Assembly (NCBI GenBank): GCA_937141995.1
Contig: CAKZQX010000184.1
Span: 1-9,079 of the forward strand
Reading direction: 5' to 3'
Length of the DNA: 9,079 nucleotides
Source of the DNA: an uncultured Chloroflexaceae bacterium
GTDB lineage: Bacteria > Chloroflexota > Chloroflexia > Chloroflexales > Chloroflexaceae
In this document: one piece after another, positions 1 to 6,137 of the stretch
How positions within the stretch are numbered: the first letter of the stretch is position 1
How the letters are laid out: every line of letters begins with the position of its first letter
Translations under genes and position numbers: made by a program
The notes under the pieces: model-generated
The model's database searches: none
Seen by the model: only the letters and a program-made list of their open reading frames with translations
Told to the model about the DNA's origin: nothing

Positions 1-7
1 TATCCAA

Positions 8-21
8 CCGGCTCAAGCCGG
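8..21. other. Small GC hairpin at the left edge
   Basis: CCGGC, loop TCAA, GCCGG form a 5-bp stem. There is no T-run on either side. It may be the remains of a terminator for a gene left of the window. Frames 2 and 3 are open from the edge to stops at 86-88 and 96-98, so one could be the tail of an upstream gene, but neither short peptide is recognisable. Confidence 0.25.
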
Positions 22-114
22 GACTCCTGAATGCCATATCGAGATTATTTGCTCAAAACTCATCCAGCGCAATCTACAAAAAGAGTAGCCCGCCATAAAG
101 ATCCTTGAGAAAGC

Positions 115-2499
115 ATGCCTGAACCATCACAGTCGGACGGTGCGCCCAACCGGGTGCGACCGGATTCTATCGCCACGGTTGGCCCGCGAACAGCTATCGG
201 GCGCAAACTGCATACCGCACTACTCCAGTCAGACTCGGTGGTGCTGACGACGCTTGCCGTCTGCATCGGCGTTCTGGCCGGGTTTGGCGCGGTCGCGTTT
301 CACATGCTGTTGGAGCAGAGTCACGAGATGCTTGAGGCAGGTACAGAACTGCTACTGCATCTGCCGATATTACAGGCGCGGGGGTGGATCGGGGAGTGGG
401 TTGTTGTGCTCTTCCCGGCAATCGGGGCGCTGGTGGCAATCGGTCTGATTCGGCTTTTTGCACGCCACGACCAGAGCCACGGCACCTCCGCCGTGATTGA
501 GTCGGTTGCACTACGCGGCGGCTGGCTGCCGGCGCGGGCACTGCTGACGAAGGTTGTGGCGGCGGCAATCTTTATCGGTTCCGGCGGCTCGGCGGGGCCG
601 GAAGATCCCAGCGTGCAACTGGGCGCAGTTGCCGGTTCACAGTTTGGGTTGCGGCTGCGATTATCGAGCCAGCGCGTGCGGACGCTTGTCGCCAGCGGTG
701 TTGCGGGAGCAGTCGCGGCGGCATTTAACGCGCCAATTGCCGGGGTCTTCTTTGCCTTTGAAATTGTTGTTGGTCAACTGTCGGCAGCACTCTTCCCGCC
801 CATCGTGCTGGCCGCAGTCGCGGCGTCAGCCGTTGGGCGCTGGCTGATGGGCAACTCACCCGCGTTTCGTGTGCCCTCCTACACCCTGACCGAGCCGCTG
901 CTGGAGTTTCCCCTCTACGCGATCCTGGGCGTCCTGACCGCGCTGGTCGGGGTTGGCTTTATCCGCGTGCTCTTCGCCTTTGAGGATCTGCAGCACCGTT
1001 TTAACCCGCCCAAACTGCTGCGCGGGCTGCTTGTCGGGCTGGGCGTGGGCCTGGTCGGACTGCATCTCCCCGCTGTGCTGGGGGTGGGCTACGACACGAT
1101 TGGCAGTGTACTCTCAGGCGATGTCTACAACGGCGATCAACTGTTGCTGCTGCTGGCGGCTAAACTGCTGCTGACTGCGCTCTGTGTGGCGGCGGTAGGT
1201 GTTGGCGGCACCTTTGCGCCATCGCTCTACCTGGGGGCCATGACCGGCGCGCTTGTGGGCATGGCCGCGGATACATTTTTTCCGCAGGTGCCTGCCCCGG
1301 CCTTTGCGCTGGTCGGGATGGGCGGTGTTCTGACTGCTGTCGTGCGCGCGCCGATTACCTCGGTGTTGCTGCTGTTTGAACTGACCAACGACTATCGTAT
1401 TATCTTGCCGATCATGCTCTGTGTGGCCGCCAGCAACCTGGTCTCCAGCCACCTGTTCAAGGAGTCGGTCTACACCGAGCGCCTGGCGCGCCACGGTATT
1501 GTGCTGCGCTATGGGCACGATCTGAATGTGATGGAGATGGTACGGGTGGAGGAGGCGATGACCAGGAAGCTGGATACTATCGTTGCCGATGCGCCGCTCC
1601 ACGCTGCGGTGGACATGTTTAACGTGACGCACCATCACGGGTTGCCGGTGGTGGAGCGGGACGAATCAACGCCATCGGGGGAGGAGCGTCTGGTTGGGAT
1701 TATCTCCCTGAGCGATATATCCCGGGCTTTCAAGCGTGGCGTTGACCAGAATAGCTCGGTGATCACCGTTGCGACGACCGATCTGCTGGTGATCTACCCC
1801 GACCAGAGTTTGAATGAGGCGCTGCGCACGTTTGCCATCCGCGATGTCGGGCGACTGCCGGTGGTGGAGCGGAGCAACCCGCAACGGCTGGTGGGTGTGC
1901 TGCGGCGGCCCGATGTGGTGCGCGCCTATAGCACCGGCGTTATGCGGCGCAGTGAACTGGATCAGCGCATCCAGCAGATGAAGATGCGCTCGCACAGTGG
2001 CTCGGACGTGGTGGAATTGCTGGTAGATAAAAACTCCGCGCTGGCCGGGCGCATGGTCCGCGATATTCCACTGCCGACGCAGTGCCTGCTGGCAACCGTG
2101 CGGCGGGGCGAGCAGACACAGTTTCCGCATGGCAACACGGTGCTGCAGCCGGGTGATCGCCTGACCTTTCTGACCGCGCCGGATACGGTGGCACAGTTAG
2201 AGCAGTTGTGCAGCGCCAGCCGGACCGAGCGGGTAGACGTCCATACCTCGCCGCGCTATCGGCGGGTGAAGATTCAAGCGGGGGCCCCCGCTGCCGGCAA
2301 ATCGGTGCGCGCGCTACGCCTGCCGTCCGGTGTGCTGCTGGTTTCGGTCGAACGGGCCGAGGATACGCTTGTCCCGCGTGGCGACACAGTCATTAAAGCC
2401 GAGGATATGGTGACGCTCTTTGCCGAGCCGGATAACCTGCCGCGCGCGCTCAAGGTGCTGAATGGCACGGATGGGACGCGCGACAACGTTGCAGGTTAG
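115..2499 (+). CDS. ClC-family chloride channel/transporter with two CBS and two TrkA-C domains
   Basis: A 794-residue inner-membrane protein. The first ~455 residues form a ClC core of many hydrophobic helices. The anion-site motifs are readable: SHGTSAV at 121-127 (normally G-x-G-x-P-E), GPEDP with the gating glutamate E163 (family GxExP), GGTFAP at 364-369 and a tyrosine at 453 in ESVYTERL that matches the central ClC tyrosine. FNAPIAGVFFAFEIV ends in E216-I217, so the inner proton glutamate of the E. coli antiporter is isoleucine here. Two CBS domains follow (about 479-541 and 546-608), then two TrkA-C/RCK_C modules (about 631-700 and 715-785), implying cytosolic control by a nucleotide or other small ligand. 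The start at ATG 115 is the first Met; the ribosome site is only a weak GAG/GAAAG. It is a single gene that converges on bioY1. ClC family membership is sure; channel versus antiporter and the ion are not determined. Confidence 0.93.
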   Translation: MPEPSQSDGAPNRVRPDSIATVGPRTAIGRKLHTALLQSDSVVLTTLAVCIGVLAGFGAVAFHMLLEQSHEMLEAGTELLLHLPILQARGWIGEWVVVLFPAIGALVAIGLIRLFARHDQSHGTSAVIESVALRGGWLPARALLTKVVAAAIFIGSGGSAGPEDPSVQLGAVAGSQFGLRLRLSSQRVRTLVASGVAGAVAAAFNAPIAGVFFAFEIVVGQLSAALFPPIVLAAVAASAVGRWLMGNSPAFRVPSYTLTEPLLEFPLYAILGVLTALVGVGFIRVLFAFEDLQHRFNPPKLLRGLLVGLGVGLVGLHLPAVLGVGYDTIGSVLSGDVYNGDQLLLLLAAKLLLTALCVAAVGVGGTFAPSLYLGAMTGALVGMAADTFFPQVPAPAFALVGMGGVLTAVVRAPITSVLLLFELTNDYRIILPIMLCVAASNLVSSHLFKESVYTERLARHGIVLRYGHDLNVMEMVRVEEAMTRKLDTIVADAPLHAAVDMFNVTHHHGLPVVERDESTPSGEERLVGIISLSDISRAFKRGVDQNSSVITVATTDLLVIYPDQSLNEALRTFAIRDVGRLPVVERSNPQRLVGVLRRPDVVRAYSTGVMRRSELDQRIQQMKMRSHSGSDVVELLVDKNSALAGRMVRDIPLPTQCLLATVRRGEQTQFPHGNTVLQPGDRLTFLTAPDTVAQLEQLCSASRTERVDVHTSPRYRRVKIQAGAPAAGKSVRALRLPSGVLLVSVERAEDTLVPRGDTVIKAEDMVTLFAEPDNLPRALKVLNGTDGTRDNVAG

Positions 2500-2576
2500 C
2501 AGGTTGCCGGGTAAACGCAGCAGTAAGGAGTGGGCTTATTCACCTATGCTGGTGCCGGCCTGGTCGCATAAAACAC

Positions 2577-2612
2577 GGAGCTTCCTGGAAGCAGGTGTTT
2601 CCAGGAAGCTCC
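2577..2612. terminator. Perfect 14-bp hairpin between convergent clc and bioY1
   Basis: The arms 2577-2590 (GGAGCTTCCTGGAA) and 2599-2612 are exact reverse complements around an 8-nt loop. It lies 77 bp after the clc stop and about 116 bp after the bioY1 stop. Read on the minus strand the stem is followed by GTGTTTTA, a short U-tract, so it best fits a terminator for bioY1. Read on the plus strand no U-tract follows, so clc termination here would be weaker. A shared, bidirectional terminator is the simplest reading. Confidence 0.6.
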
Positions 2613-2728
2613 AAACCCTCAATCCCTCTAGCGCACCGTCCGGCAGCTTCCATCGCTGCTACTCCCGCGCGTTAGGCTTGTCTTGTAGCTGCGACTTGTA
2701 GCCCCAGGGGCTGCTATCTGGGCAGGCG

Positions 2729-3346
2729 TTACGACCCGCGCGTCTTCTCCGAGCCGAGCAACTTCCAGGCACCGGGCAGCACGCCGGCAGCCACGGCAAT
2801 CTTGATGACCGCGCCCAGCAAGAAGGGCAGTACACCCAGTACCATCGCTTCGCCCAATCCACCAACAAACCCGGCCAACCAGAGTACACCGGGAACATAG
2901 ATCAACACTGTACCGAGTACCATCGACAGAACGGTCGTCGATACTTTACGGTCCCAGCCGCGCTCGGCCAGCCAGCCGGTCAGCGCTGCCGCCAGCACAA
3001 ATCCGAAGATATAGCCCGCCGTTGAGCCATACAGCACCTGAACGCCGGAGTTTCCATCGGCGAAGAAGGGCAGGCCGATTGCGCCCTGCGCCACATACAG
3101 CAGCAGCGCCAGCGTGCCCAGTCGTGTACCCAGCAGGCTGCCGACCAGCAGCACACCCAGCGTCTGCCCGGTTATGGGAACGGGTGTAAAGCCGAGCGGA
3201 ATGCTAATCTGCGCCAGCAGCGCAACAAACCAGCTTCCCAGAACGGTGAGCATAAGATTGTAAACCCAGGCATTTTCGAGAATACCCTGGCGCGGCACGA
3301 TCCGCTGGGCCAGCGTTTGCGATGTGGGGGTACCGGCGATTGCCAT
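2729..3346 (-). CDS. bioY: BioY biotin transporter, substrate-binding membrane component (copy 1)
   Basis: A 205-residue, six-helix-like membrane protein of the BioY family, the S component that captures biotin for uptake, alone or with an ECF module (EcfA/EcfT, not in this window). Diagnostic stretches are FTPVPITGQTLGVLL (about 53-67), SLLGTRLG, LYVAQGAIGLP, FFADGNSG, and the C-terminal GVLPFLLGAVIKI. ATG 3346 is preceded by AGGAGGT with 7-bp spacing, which fixes the start. The gene diverges from bioB, consistent with co-located biotin import and synthesis. It aligns almost without gaps with the second BioY in this window (a little over half identical by eye) and has a matching upstream region, so the two are paralogues. 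No residues expected for function appear missing. Family assignment is strong; biotin as substrate follows from the family and the bioB neighbour. Confidence 0.94.
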   Translation of the reverse strand: MAIAGTPTSQTLAQRIVPRQGILENAWVYNLMLTVLGSWFVALLAQISIPLGFTPVPITGQTLGVLLVGSLLGTRLGTLALLLYVAQGAIGLPFFADGNSGVQVLYGSTAGYIFGFVLAAALTGWLAERGWDRKVSTTVLSMVLGTVLIYVPGVLWLAGFVGGLGEAMVLGVLPFLLGAVIKIAVAAGVLPGAWKLLGSEKTRGS

Positions 3347-3353
3347 ACAGTTG

Positions 3354-3360
3354 ACCTCCT
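3354..3360 (-). promoter_or_regulatory. Strong Shine-Dalgarno of bioY1
   Basis: AGGAGGT on the minus strand, 7 nt before ATG 3346. The same sequence at the same spacing precedes the second bioY. Confidence 0.8.
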
Positions 3361-3392
3361 GACACTATTTACTTTCACTTCCACGATGGGAT

Positions 3393-3410
3393 CTATTATA
3401 CCAGCAAAAT
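3393..3410 (-). promoter_or_regulatory. bioY1 promoter: extended -10 in an 18-bp block shared with bioY2
   Basis: Read on the minus strand: ATTTTGCTGGTATAATAG. It holds an extended -10 (TGGTATAAT, hexamer at 3395-3400), with no good -35 at 17 bp (ACAGGC). The whole 18 bp is identical at 6039-6056 before bioY2. Leader length from the -10 to ATG is 48 nt. Further shared pieces (a CAT and GGAAGT, then AGGAGGTC) follow at matching positions. Promoter function is inferred; a co-located repressor site is possible but unproven. Confidence 0.65.
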
Positions 3411-3477
3411 GAAAGAAGCCTGTTGCATAACTGTTCGCGGGTACACGCGTTACGCGGTCCGCCATGCACGGTCAGAG

Positions 3478-3506
3478 TTGACAGTCCACAGTATCTGCGT
3501 TAGCAT
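3478..3506 (+). promoter_or_regulatory. Candidate sigma-70-type promoter upstream of bioB
   Basis: A perfect -35 TTGACA (3478-3483), exactly 17 bp, then TAGCAT (4 of 6 matches to TATAAT). If used, bioB has a leader of about 230 nt, long enough for RNA-level control. It competes with the nearer candidate at 3683-3691. Confidence 0.35.
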
Positions 3507-3682
3507 CCGACAATTCTATGTTCCCCACCCACACAGCACGCAATTTCTCACGGATGGCAGTCTAAATACCAATGTGCCGTCAAACCAGCAATCAACGGGG
3601 ACAAACGCAACGGACGCAGGGCGGCACGTTCCCATTGATCATCTCGGCGTCCTCGGTGTTCTCTGTGGCTATGATAACAAAT

Positions 3683-3691
3683 TGGTATGAC
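3683..3691 (+). promoter_or_regulatory. Alternative bioB promoter, degenerate extended -10
   Basis: TGGTATGAC resembles the TGGTATAAT of both bioY promoters. It would leave 51 nt before the bioB start, close to the 48 nt seen in bioY1. The hexamer TATGAC is a 4 of 6 match and no -35 is apparent, so support is weak. A TATGAT at 3670-3675 is a further weak option. Confidence 0.3.
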
Positions 3692-3730
3692 TGCCGGCAT
3701 TGCTGTTTTCGCTACCTTGCAAAGATGACT

Positions 3731-3734
3731 GGAG
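3731..3734 (+). promoter_or_regulatory. Ribosome-binding site that sets the bioB start
   Basis: GGAG followed by 8 nt (CATATTTT) and then ATG 3743. This favours 3743 over the upstream ATGs at 3572 and 3725, the latter having only a weak AAAG before it. Confidence 0.6.
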
Positions 3735-3742
3735 CATATTTT

Positions 3743-4789
3743 ATGGGACTAATGGCAGATTGCCCTGGAAGCTACTGGCATGCCCTGGCGGATCGCTCGC
3801 TGGCAGGGGTTGCGCCTACTGTCGATGAAGCGCGGGCGATTCTTACCTGCGCCGATACCGAACTACTGAACCTGCTGGCGGCGGCATATCGTATTCGGAC
3901 CCACTATTTTGGCAACACCGTCAAACTTAATTACCTGGTCAATGCCAAAAGCGGTCTCTGCCCCGAAGATTGTCACTACTGTTCCCAGTCGCGCATTTCG
4001 ACGGCGGAGATCGAGCGCTATCCCATGTTGAGCCAGGCGGATATTGTAGCCCAGGCCGAGCGCGCCGTTGCACTGAAGGCGACCACCTGTTGCATTGTCA
4101 CCAGTGCGCGGCGACCGGCGGCGCGGGAGTTGGAGCAGCTCACCGAGGCGGTGCGAACGATTAAGGCACGCTTTCCCACGCTGAAGATCTGCACATCGCT
4201 GGGGATGCTGGGGGAAGCCGAGGCGCAGGCACTCAAGGCGGCGGGGGTTGATCGCTACAACCACAATCTAAACACCTCCGAGGAACACTACGGAAATATC
4301 TGCACCACCCACACCTTTGCCGATCGGGTAGCGACGGTGGAGCACGCGGCCCAGGCGGGGATGTCGGCCTGCAGCGGGCTGATCGTCGGGATGGGCGAGA
4401 CGCTGGAGGATCTAATCAATGTCAGCTTTCAGATCCGCGCCGGTAACATCGACTCGATCCCGATCAACACGCTGCTGCCGATTCCGGGGACGCCGCTGCA
4501 AGAGCGCGCATTCTCGCTCGATCCGCGCTTCTGCCTCAAGGTACTCTGTCTCTTCCGCTTTGTCTGCCCGGAGCGGGAGATTCGCGTGTCGGCGGGCCGC
4601 GAGGAGCATTTCCGCGCACTGCAGCCGCTGAGCCTGTATGCCGCCAATGCGATTTTTGTTGGCGACTATCTGACAACAGAGGGCCAGTCGGCCGCAATGG
4701 ATTGGCAGATGATCACTGATCTGGGGTTTGTAATCGAAGAACTGGCCGAACCGGTACATGCAGGTACGCAGGAGGAGCGCTATGCCTGA
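3743..4789 (+). CDS. bioB: Biotin synthase (radical SAM)
   Basis: BioB inserts sulfur into dethiobiotin to give biotin, the last step of the pathway, in the cytosol. From ATG 3743 it has 348 residues, normal for the family. The radical-SAM cysteines are C73-x3-C77-x2-C80 in GLCPEDCHYCSQS, binding the [4Fe-4S] cluster. Ligands matching the [2Fe-2S] site of the E. coli enzyme are C117 (CCIVTSAR), C150 (KICTSLG), C210 (SACSGLIVG) and R281 (IRVSAGRE). YNHNLNTS, IPINTLLPIPGTPL and VGDYLTTEGQ are also BioB hallmarks. The start was chosen from GGAG at 3731 and family length; the frame is open upstream to 3572 but without BioB similarity. The 3' end overlaps the next gene by 8 bp. It is flanked by two bioY genes. 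All catalytic residues appear intact. Confidence 0.97.
   Translation: MGLMADCPGSYWHALADRSLAGVAPTVDEARAILTCADTELLNLLAAAYRIRTHYFGNTVKLNYLVNAKSGLCPEDCHYCSQSRISTAEIERYPMLSQADIVAQAERAVALKATTCCIVTSARRPAARELEQLTEAVRTIKARFPTLKICTSLGMLGEAEAQALKAAGVDRYNHNLNTSEEHYGNICTTHTFADRVATVEHAAQAGMSACSGLIVGMGETLEDLINVSFQIRAGNIDSIPINTLLPIPGTPLQERAFSLDPRFCLKVLCLFRFVCPEREIRVSAGREEHFRALQPLSLYAANAIFVGDYLTTEGQSAAMDWQMITDLGFVIEELAEPVHAGTQEERYA
4770..4775 (+). promoter_or_regulatory. Shine-Dalgarno of the PAS gene inside the bioB end
   Basis: AGGAGG, 6 nt before ATG 4782. It lies within the last codons of bioB and decides the start in favour of 4782 over the ATG at 4758, which has no comparable site. Confidence 0.75.
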
Positions 4790-5192
4790 GAAGTCCGAAC
4801 CAACCGCTGAGCATACGGCGTTACGCCAGGAGCGGGACATGCTTCTGCAGTTCTTCCATGTCTCGCCGGTATCACAATTTGTGAAGGACCGCAATGGACG
4901 GTATGTCATGGTCAATACCCGGTTTGCGCGGGCATTGCAGCAGGAGCGTGATCAGATCGTCGGCAAAACTGACGATGAACTCTTCACCGCCGAGATCGCC
5001 GAGTCCCTGCGGGCGAATGACCGGCAGGTGCTATCGGCAAGCACAGCGGTCGAGTTTGAAGAGGTTGCGATGCTCCCGGATGGGCGGCATGTCTACCACT
5101 CGATCAAGTTCCCGATTGTTGATGCGCAGGGGCAGATTATTGCCATCGGCGGGATGTCGGTTGATATAACCAACCACGTTGCCAGGGAATAG
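4782..5192 (+). CDS. Stand-alone PAS-domain protein, coupled to bioB
   Basis: A 136-residue soluble protein. Residues 1-20 are a charged, probably helical N-cap (EHTALRQERDMLLQFF). Residues about 20-130 form one PAS domain of the PAS_4/PAS_9 type: SPVSQFVKDRNGRYVMVNTRF, then a VGKTDDELF turn, DRQVL, and the closing strands around FPIVDAQGQIIAIGGMSVDIT. It stops seven residues later, without the kinase, cyclase or regulator domain that usually follows such a sequence. PAS domains sense ligands, redox state or light, or mediate dimers; no cofactor can be named here. It overlaps bioB by 8 bp (bioB stop 4787-4789) with its own strong AGGAGG, so translation is probably coupled. Downstream sequence to 5375 offers no continuation of the frame. 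It may be a partner or sensor protein, or a remnant of a longer sensor kinase. Confidence 0.85.
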   Translation: MPEKSEPTAEHTALRQERDMLLQFFHVSPVSQFVKDRNGRYVMVNTRFARALQQERDQIVGKTDDELFTAEIAESLRANDRQVLSASTAVEFEEVAMLPDGRHVYHSIKFPIVDAQGQIIAIGGMSVDITNHVARE

Positions 5193-5216
5193 CTGGGAGG
5201 ATTGTACCGCAGCGAC

Positions 5217-5273
5217 GCAGAGTGCGCAGAGAGTTTATGTTTATGGACACTCGCTCATTTCTGCGCGCTCTGC
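5217..5273. repeat. Near-perfect 14-bp inverted repeat with a GCAGAG-rich arm
   Basis: The arm 5217-5230 (GCAGAGTGCGCAGA) pairs with 5260-5273 (TCTGCGCGCTCTGC) in all 14 positions, one of them a G-U wobble in RNA, around a 29-nt loop. The left arm and its lead-in (ACCGCAGCGACGCAGAG) look like the 'ACGCAGAGACGCAGAG' intergenic sequences I recall from Chloroflexi and cyanobacteria. No T-run follows on either strand, so it is not a classical terminator, although it sits between two convergent genes. Confidence 0.6.
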
Positions 5274-5302
5274 AATTCACATGAACCGGGACAGGGTTCG
5301 CA

Positions 5303-5359
5303 ACAGGTTACATTTTGGACAGCGGCAGCACTTGCCCATGCATTTAACCCGTAACCTGT
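5303..5359. repeat. 9-bp inverted repeat ACAGGTTAC / GTAACCTGT
   Basis: Exact reverse complements at 5303-5311 and 5351-5359, separated by 39 bp. The right arm overlaps the GTAACNN tandem units, so the match may reflect a single repeat element inserted in opposite orientations. Confidence 0.45.
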
Positions 5360-5371
5360 AACGCGTAACCC
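5344..5371. repeat. Four tandem 7-bp units (GTAACNN)
   Basis: TTAACCC, GTAACCT, GTAACGC, GTAACCC in perfect 7-bp register, ending five bases before the bioY2 stop codon. It resembles the short tandemly repeated heptads known from filamentous cyanobacteria. Only four units are present and their function is unknown. Confidence 0.6.
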
Positions 5372-5375
5372 TTAC

Positions 5376-5993
5376 CTACGACCGCTGCTTATCCGTGCCG
5401 AGCAGTCGCCAGCCGCCGGGCAGCACCCCTACTGCGACGAGAATCTTGATCGCGTCACCGATCAGGAAGGGCAGCACACCACCTGCGATAGCCGCTATCG
5501 GGCTCATCCCCAACCCCAGGATCAGCCAGGGCACACCCAGGACATAGAAGAGCAGACTCCCGATAACCAGCGCCGCCACATTCGTCTTCAGTTTGCGATC
5601 CCAGCCATGCTCGGCGAACCACCCCATGGTTGCGGCTACCACCGGATAGGCGATCAGGTAGCCCAGCGTGGCCCCCTGCATATATTCGATACCGCTGTTG
5701 CCGCCGGCAAAGACCGGCATGCCCAGCGCCCCCACCGCCAGGTAGAGCAGCATTGAGGCCGGCCCCAGCCGGGTTCCGAGCAGGCTTCCGGCCAGCAGCG
5801 CCCCCAACGTTGAGCCGACAATCGGTACGGGCGTGAACGGCAGGTAGATCCGAATTTGAGCGAGCAGCGCCGTGAAAAGACAACCCGCGACCACCAGCAG
5901 GGTTGCACGAACGTCCTGGTTTGCCAGGATACCGTGCTGTGGAACGAGTCGCTGTGCCAACGTGTCCGACCGTGGATTCGTAGCGAACGCCAT
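5376..5993 (-). CDS. bioY: BioY biotin transporter, substrate-binding membrane component (copy 2)
   Basis: Second BioY, also 205 residues, predicted integral membrane protein for biotin capture. Family signatures are FTPVPIVGSTLGALLAGSLLGTRLG (about 53-77), LYLAVGALGMPVFAGGNSG, and GVLPFLIGDAIKILVAVGVLPGGWRLLG at the C-terminus. It aligns with copy 1 with about one gap; the termini (TLAQR, GVLPG.W.LLG) are most conserved. The least similar part is residues about 100-130 (ADGNSGVQVLYGST versus AGGNSGIEYMQGAT and the following helix) and about 155-170. ATG 5993 has AGGAGGT 7 nt upstream. The gene has its own promoter and lies convergent to bioB-PAS. As with copy 1, an ECF energising module would have to be encoded elsewhere. 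Whether both copies carry biotin or one has shifted to a related compound such as dethiobiotin cannot be told from sequence. Confidence 0.93.
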   Translation of the reverse strand: MAFATNPRSDTLAQRLVPQHGILANQDVRATLLVVAGCLFTALLAQIRIYLPFTPVPIVGSTLGALLAGSLLGTRLGPASMLLYLAVGALGMPVFAGGNSGIEYMQGATLGYLIAYPVVAATMGWFAEHGWDRKLKTNVAALVIGSLLFYVLGVPWLILGLGMSPIAAIAGGVLPFLIGDAIKILVAVGVLPGGWRLLGTDKQRS

Positions 5994-6000
5994 ACGTTCG

Positions 6001-6007
6001 ACCTCCT
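6001..6007 (-). promoter_or_regulatory. Strong Shine-Dalgarno of bioY2
   Basis: AGGAGGT on the minus strand, 7 nt before ATG 5993, identical in sequence and spacing to bioY1. Confidence 0.8.
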
Positions 6008-6038
6008 CTAAGATTCATTCGACTTCCCGGAATGGCGG

Positions 6039-6056
6039 CTATTATACCAGCAAAAT
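6039..6056 (-). promoter_or_regulatory. bioY2 promoter: extended -10, same 18-bp block as bioY1
   Basis: Minus-strand ATTTTGCTGGTATAATAG, with TATAAT at 6041-6046 and TGG just upstream. No clear -35. The leader that follows shares GGAAGT and AGGAGGTC with bioY1 at nearly the same distance (47 versus 48 nt from -10 to ATG). Just upstream, 6059-6071 is a small dyad AGTAT-GCT-ATACT that could bind a regulator; bioY1 lacks it. Confidence 0.65.
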
Positions 6057-6109
6057 CGAGTATGCTATACTGATATGGTGCGCAGAGCCCAGCCACACAA
6101 GGTCGCGGT

Positions 6110-6137
6110 GGAGCGCGGGTTGCAACCGCCCCGCTCC
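6110..6137 (-). terminator. Hairpin abutting the stop codon of the GT-C gene
   Basis: Outer arms GGAGCG (6110-6115) and CGCTCC (6132-6137) enclose the palindrome GGTTGCAACC (6118-6127), with small internal loops. It begins directly after the minus-strand TGA at 6138-6140. No U-tract follows, so it is at best a weak intrinsic terminator or an end-stabilising structure, insulating bioY2 from the upstream gene. Confidence 0.4.

Larger units (their letters stand above)
3347..3742. other. Divergent control region between bioY1 and bioB
   Basis: A 396-bp gap. The left 65 bp hold the bioY1 promoter and ribosome site. The rest (3411-3742) is bioB leader and carries the candidate promoters listed separately. 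The bioB reading frame is open back to an ATG at 3572, but the peptide it would add (for example the CRHCCFRYLAK stretch) resembles nothing at the N-terminus of BioB, so I treat it as non-coding. Around 3434-3462 there are several CGCG repeats that could fold weakly. I found no recognisable BirA operator half-sites (TTGTAAACC-like) and no known riboswitch. Confidence 0.5.

Noticed and set aside
2..98. Tail of a gene entering from the left edge
   Set aside because: Two frames are open for about 30 codons, which can occur by chance, and neither peptide is recognisable.
1114..2130. Long minus-strand frames opposite the ClC gene
   Set aside because: His/Gln/Arg-rich products typical of the antisense of GC-rich coding sequence; no ribosome sites or recognisable domains.
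3572..3742. N-terminal extension of bioB from ATG 3572
   Set aside because: It would make a 405-residue protein with 57 extra residues unlike any BioB N-terminus and without a ribosome site; GGAG before 3743 and family length fit better.
3347..3742. BirA-type biotin operator
   Set aside because: I looked for paired TTGTAAACC/GGTTTACAA-like half-sites in the bioY and bioB upstream regions and found none.
4758..4781. Earlier start of the PAS gene at ATG 4758
   Set aside because: No ribosome-binding site there, while AGGAGG stands 6 nt before ATG 4782.
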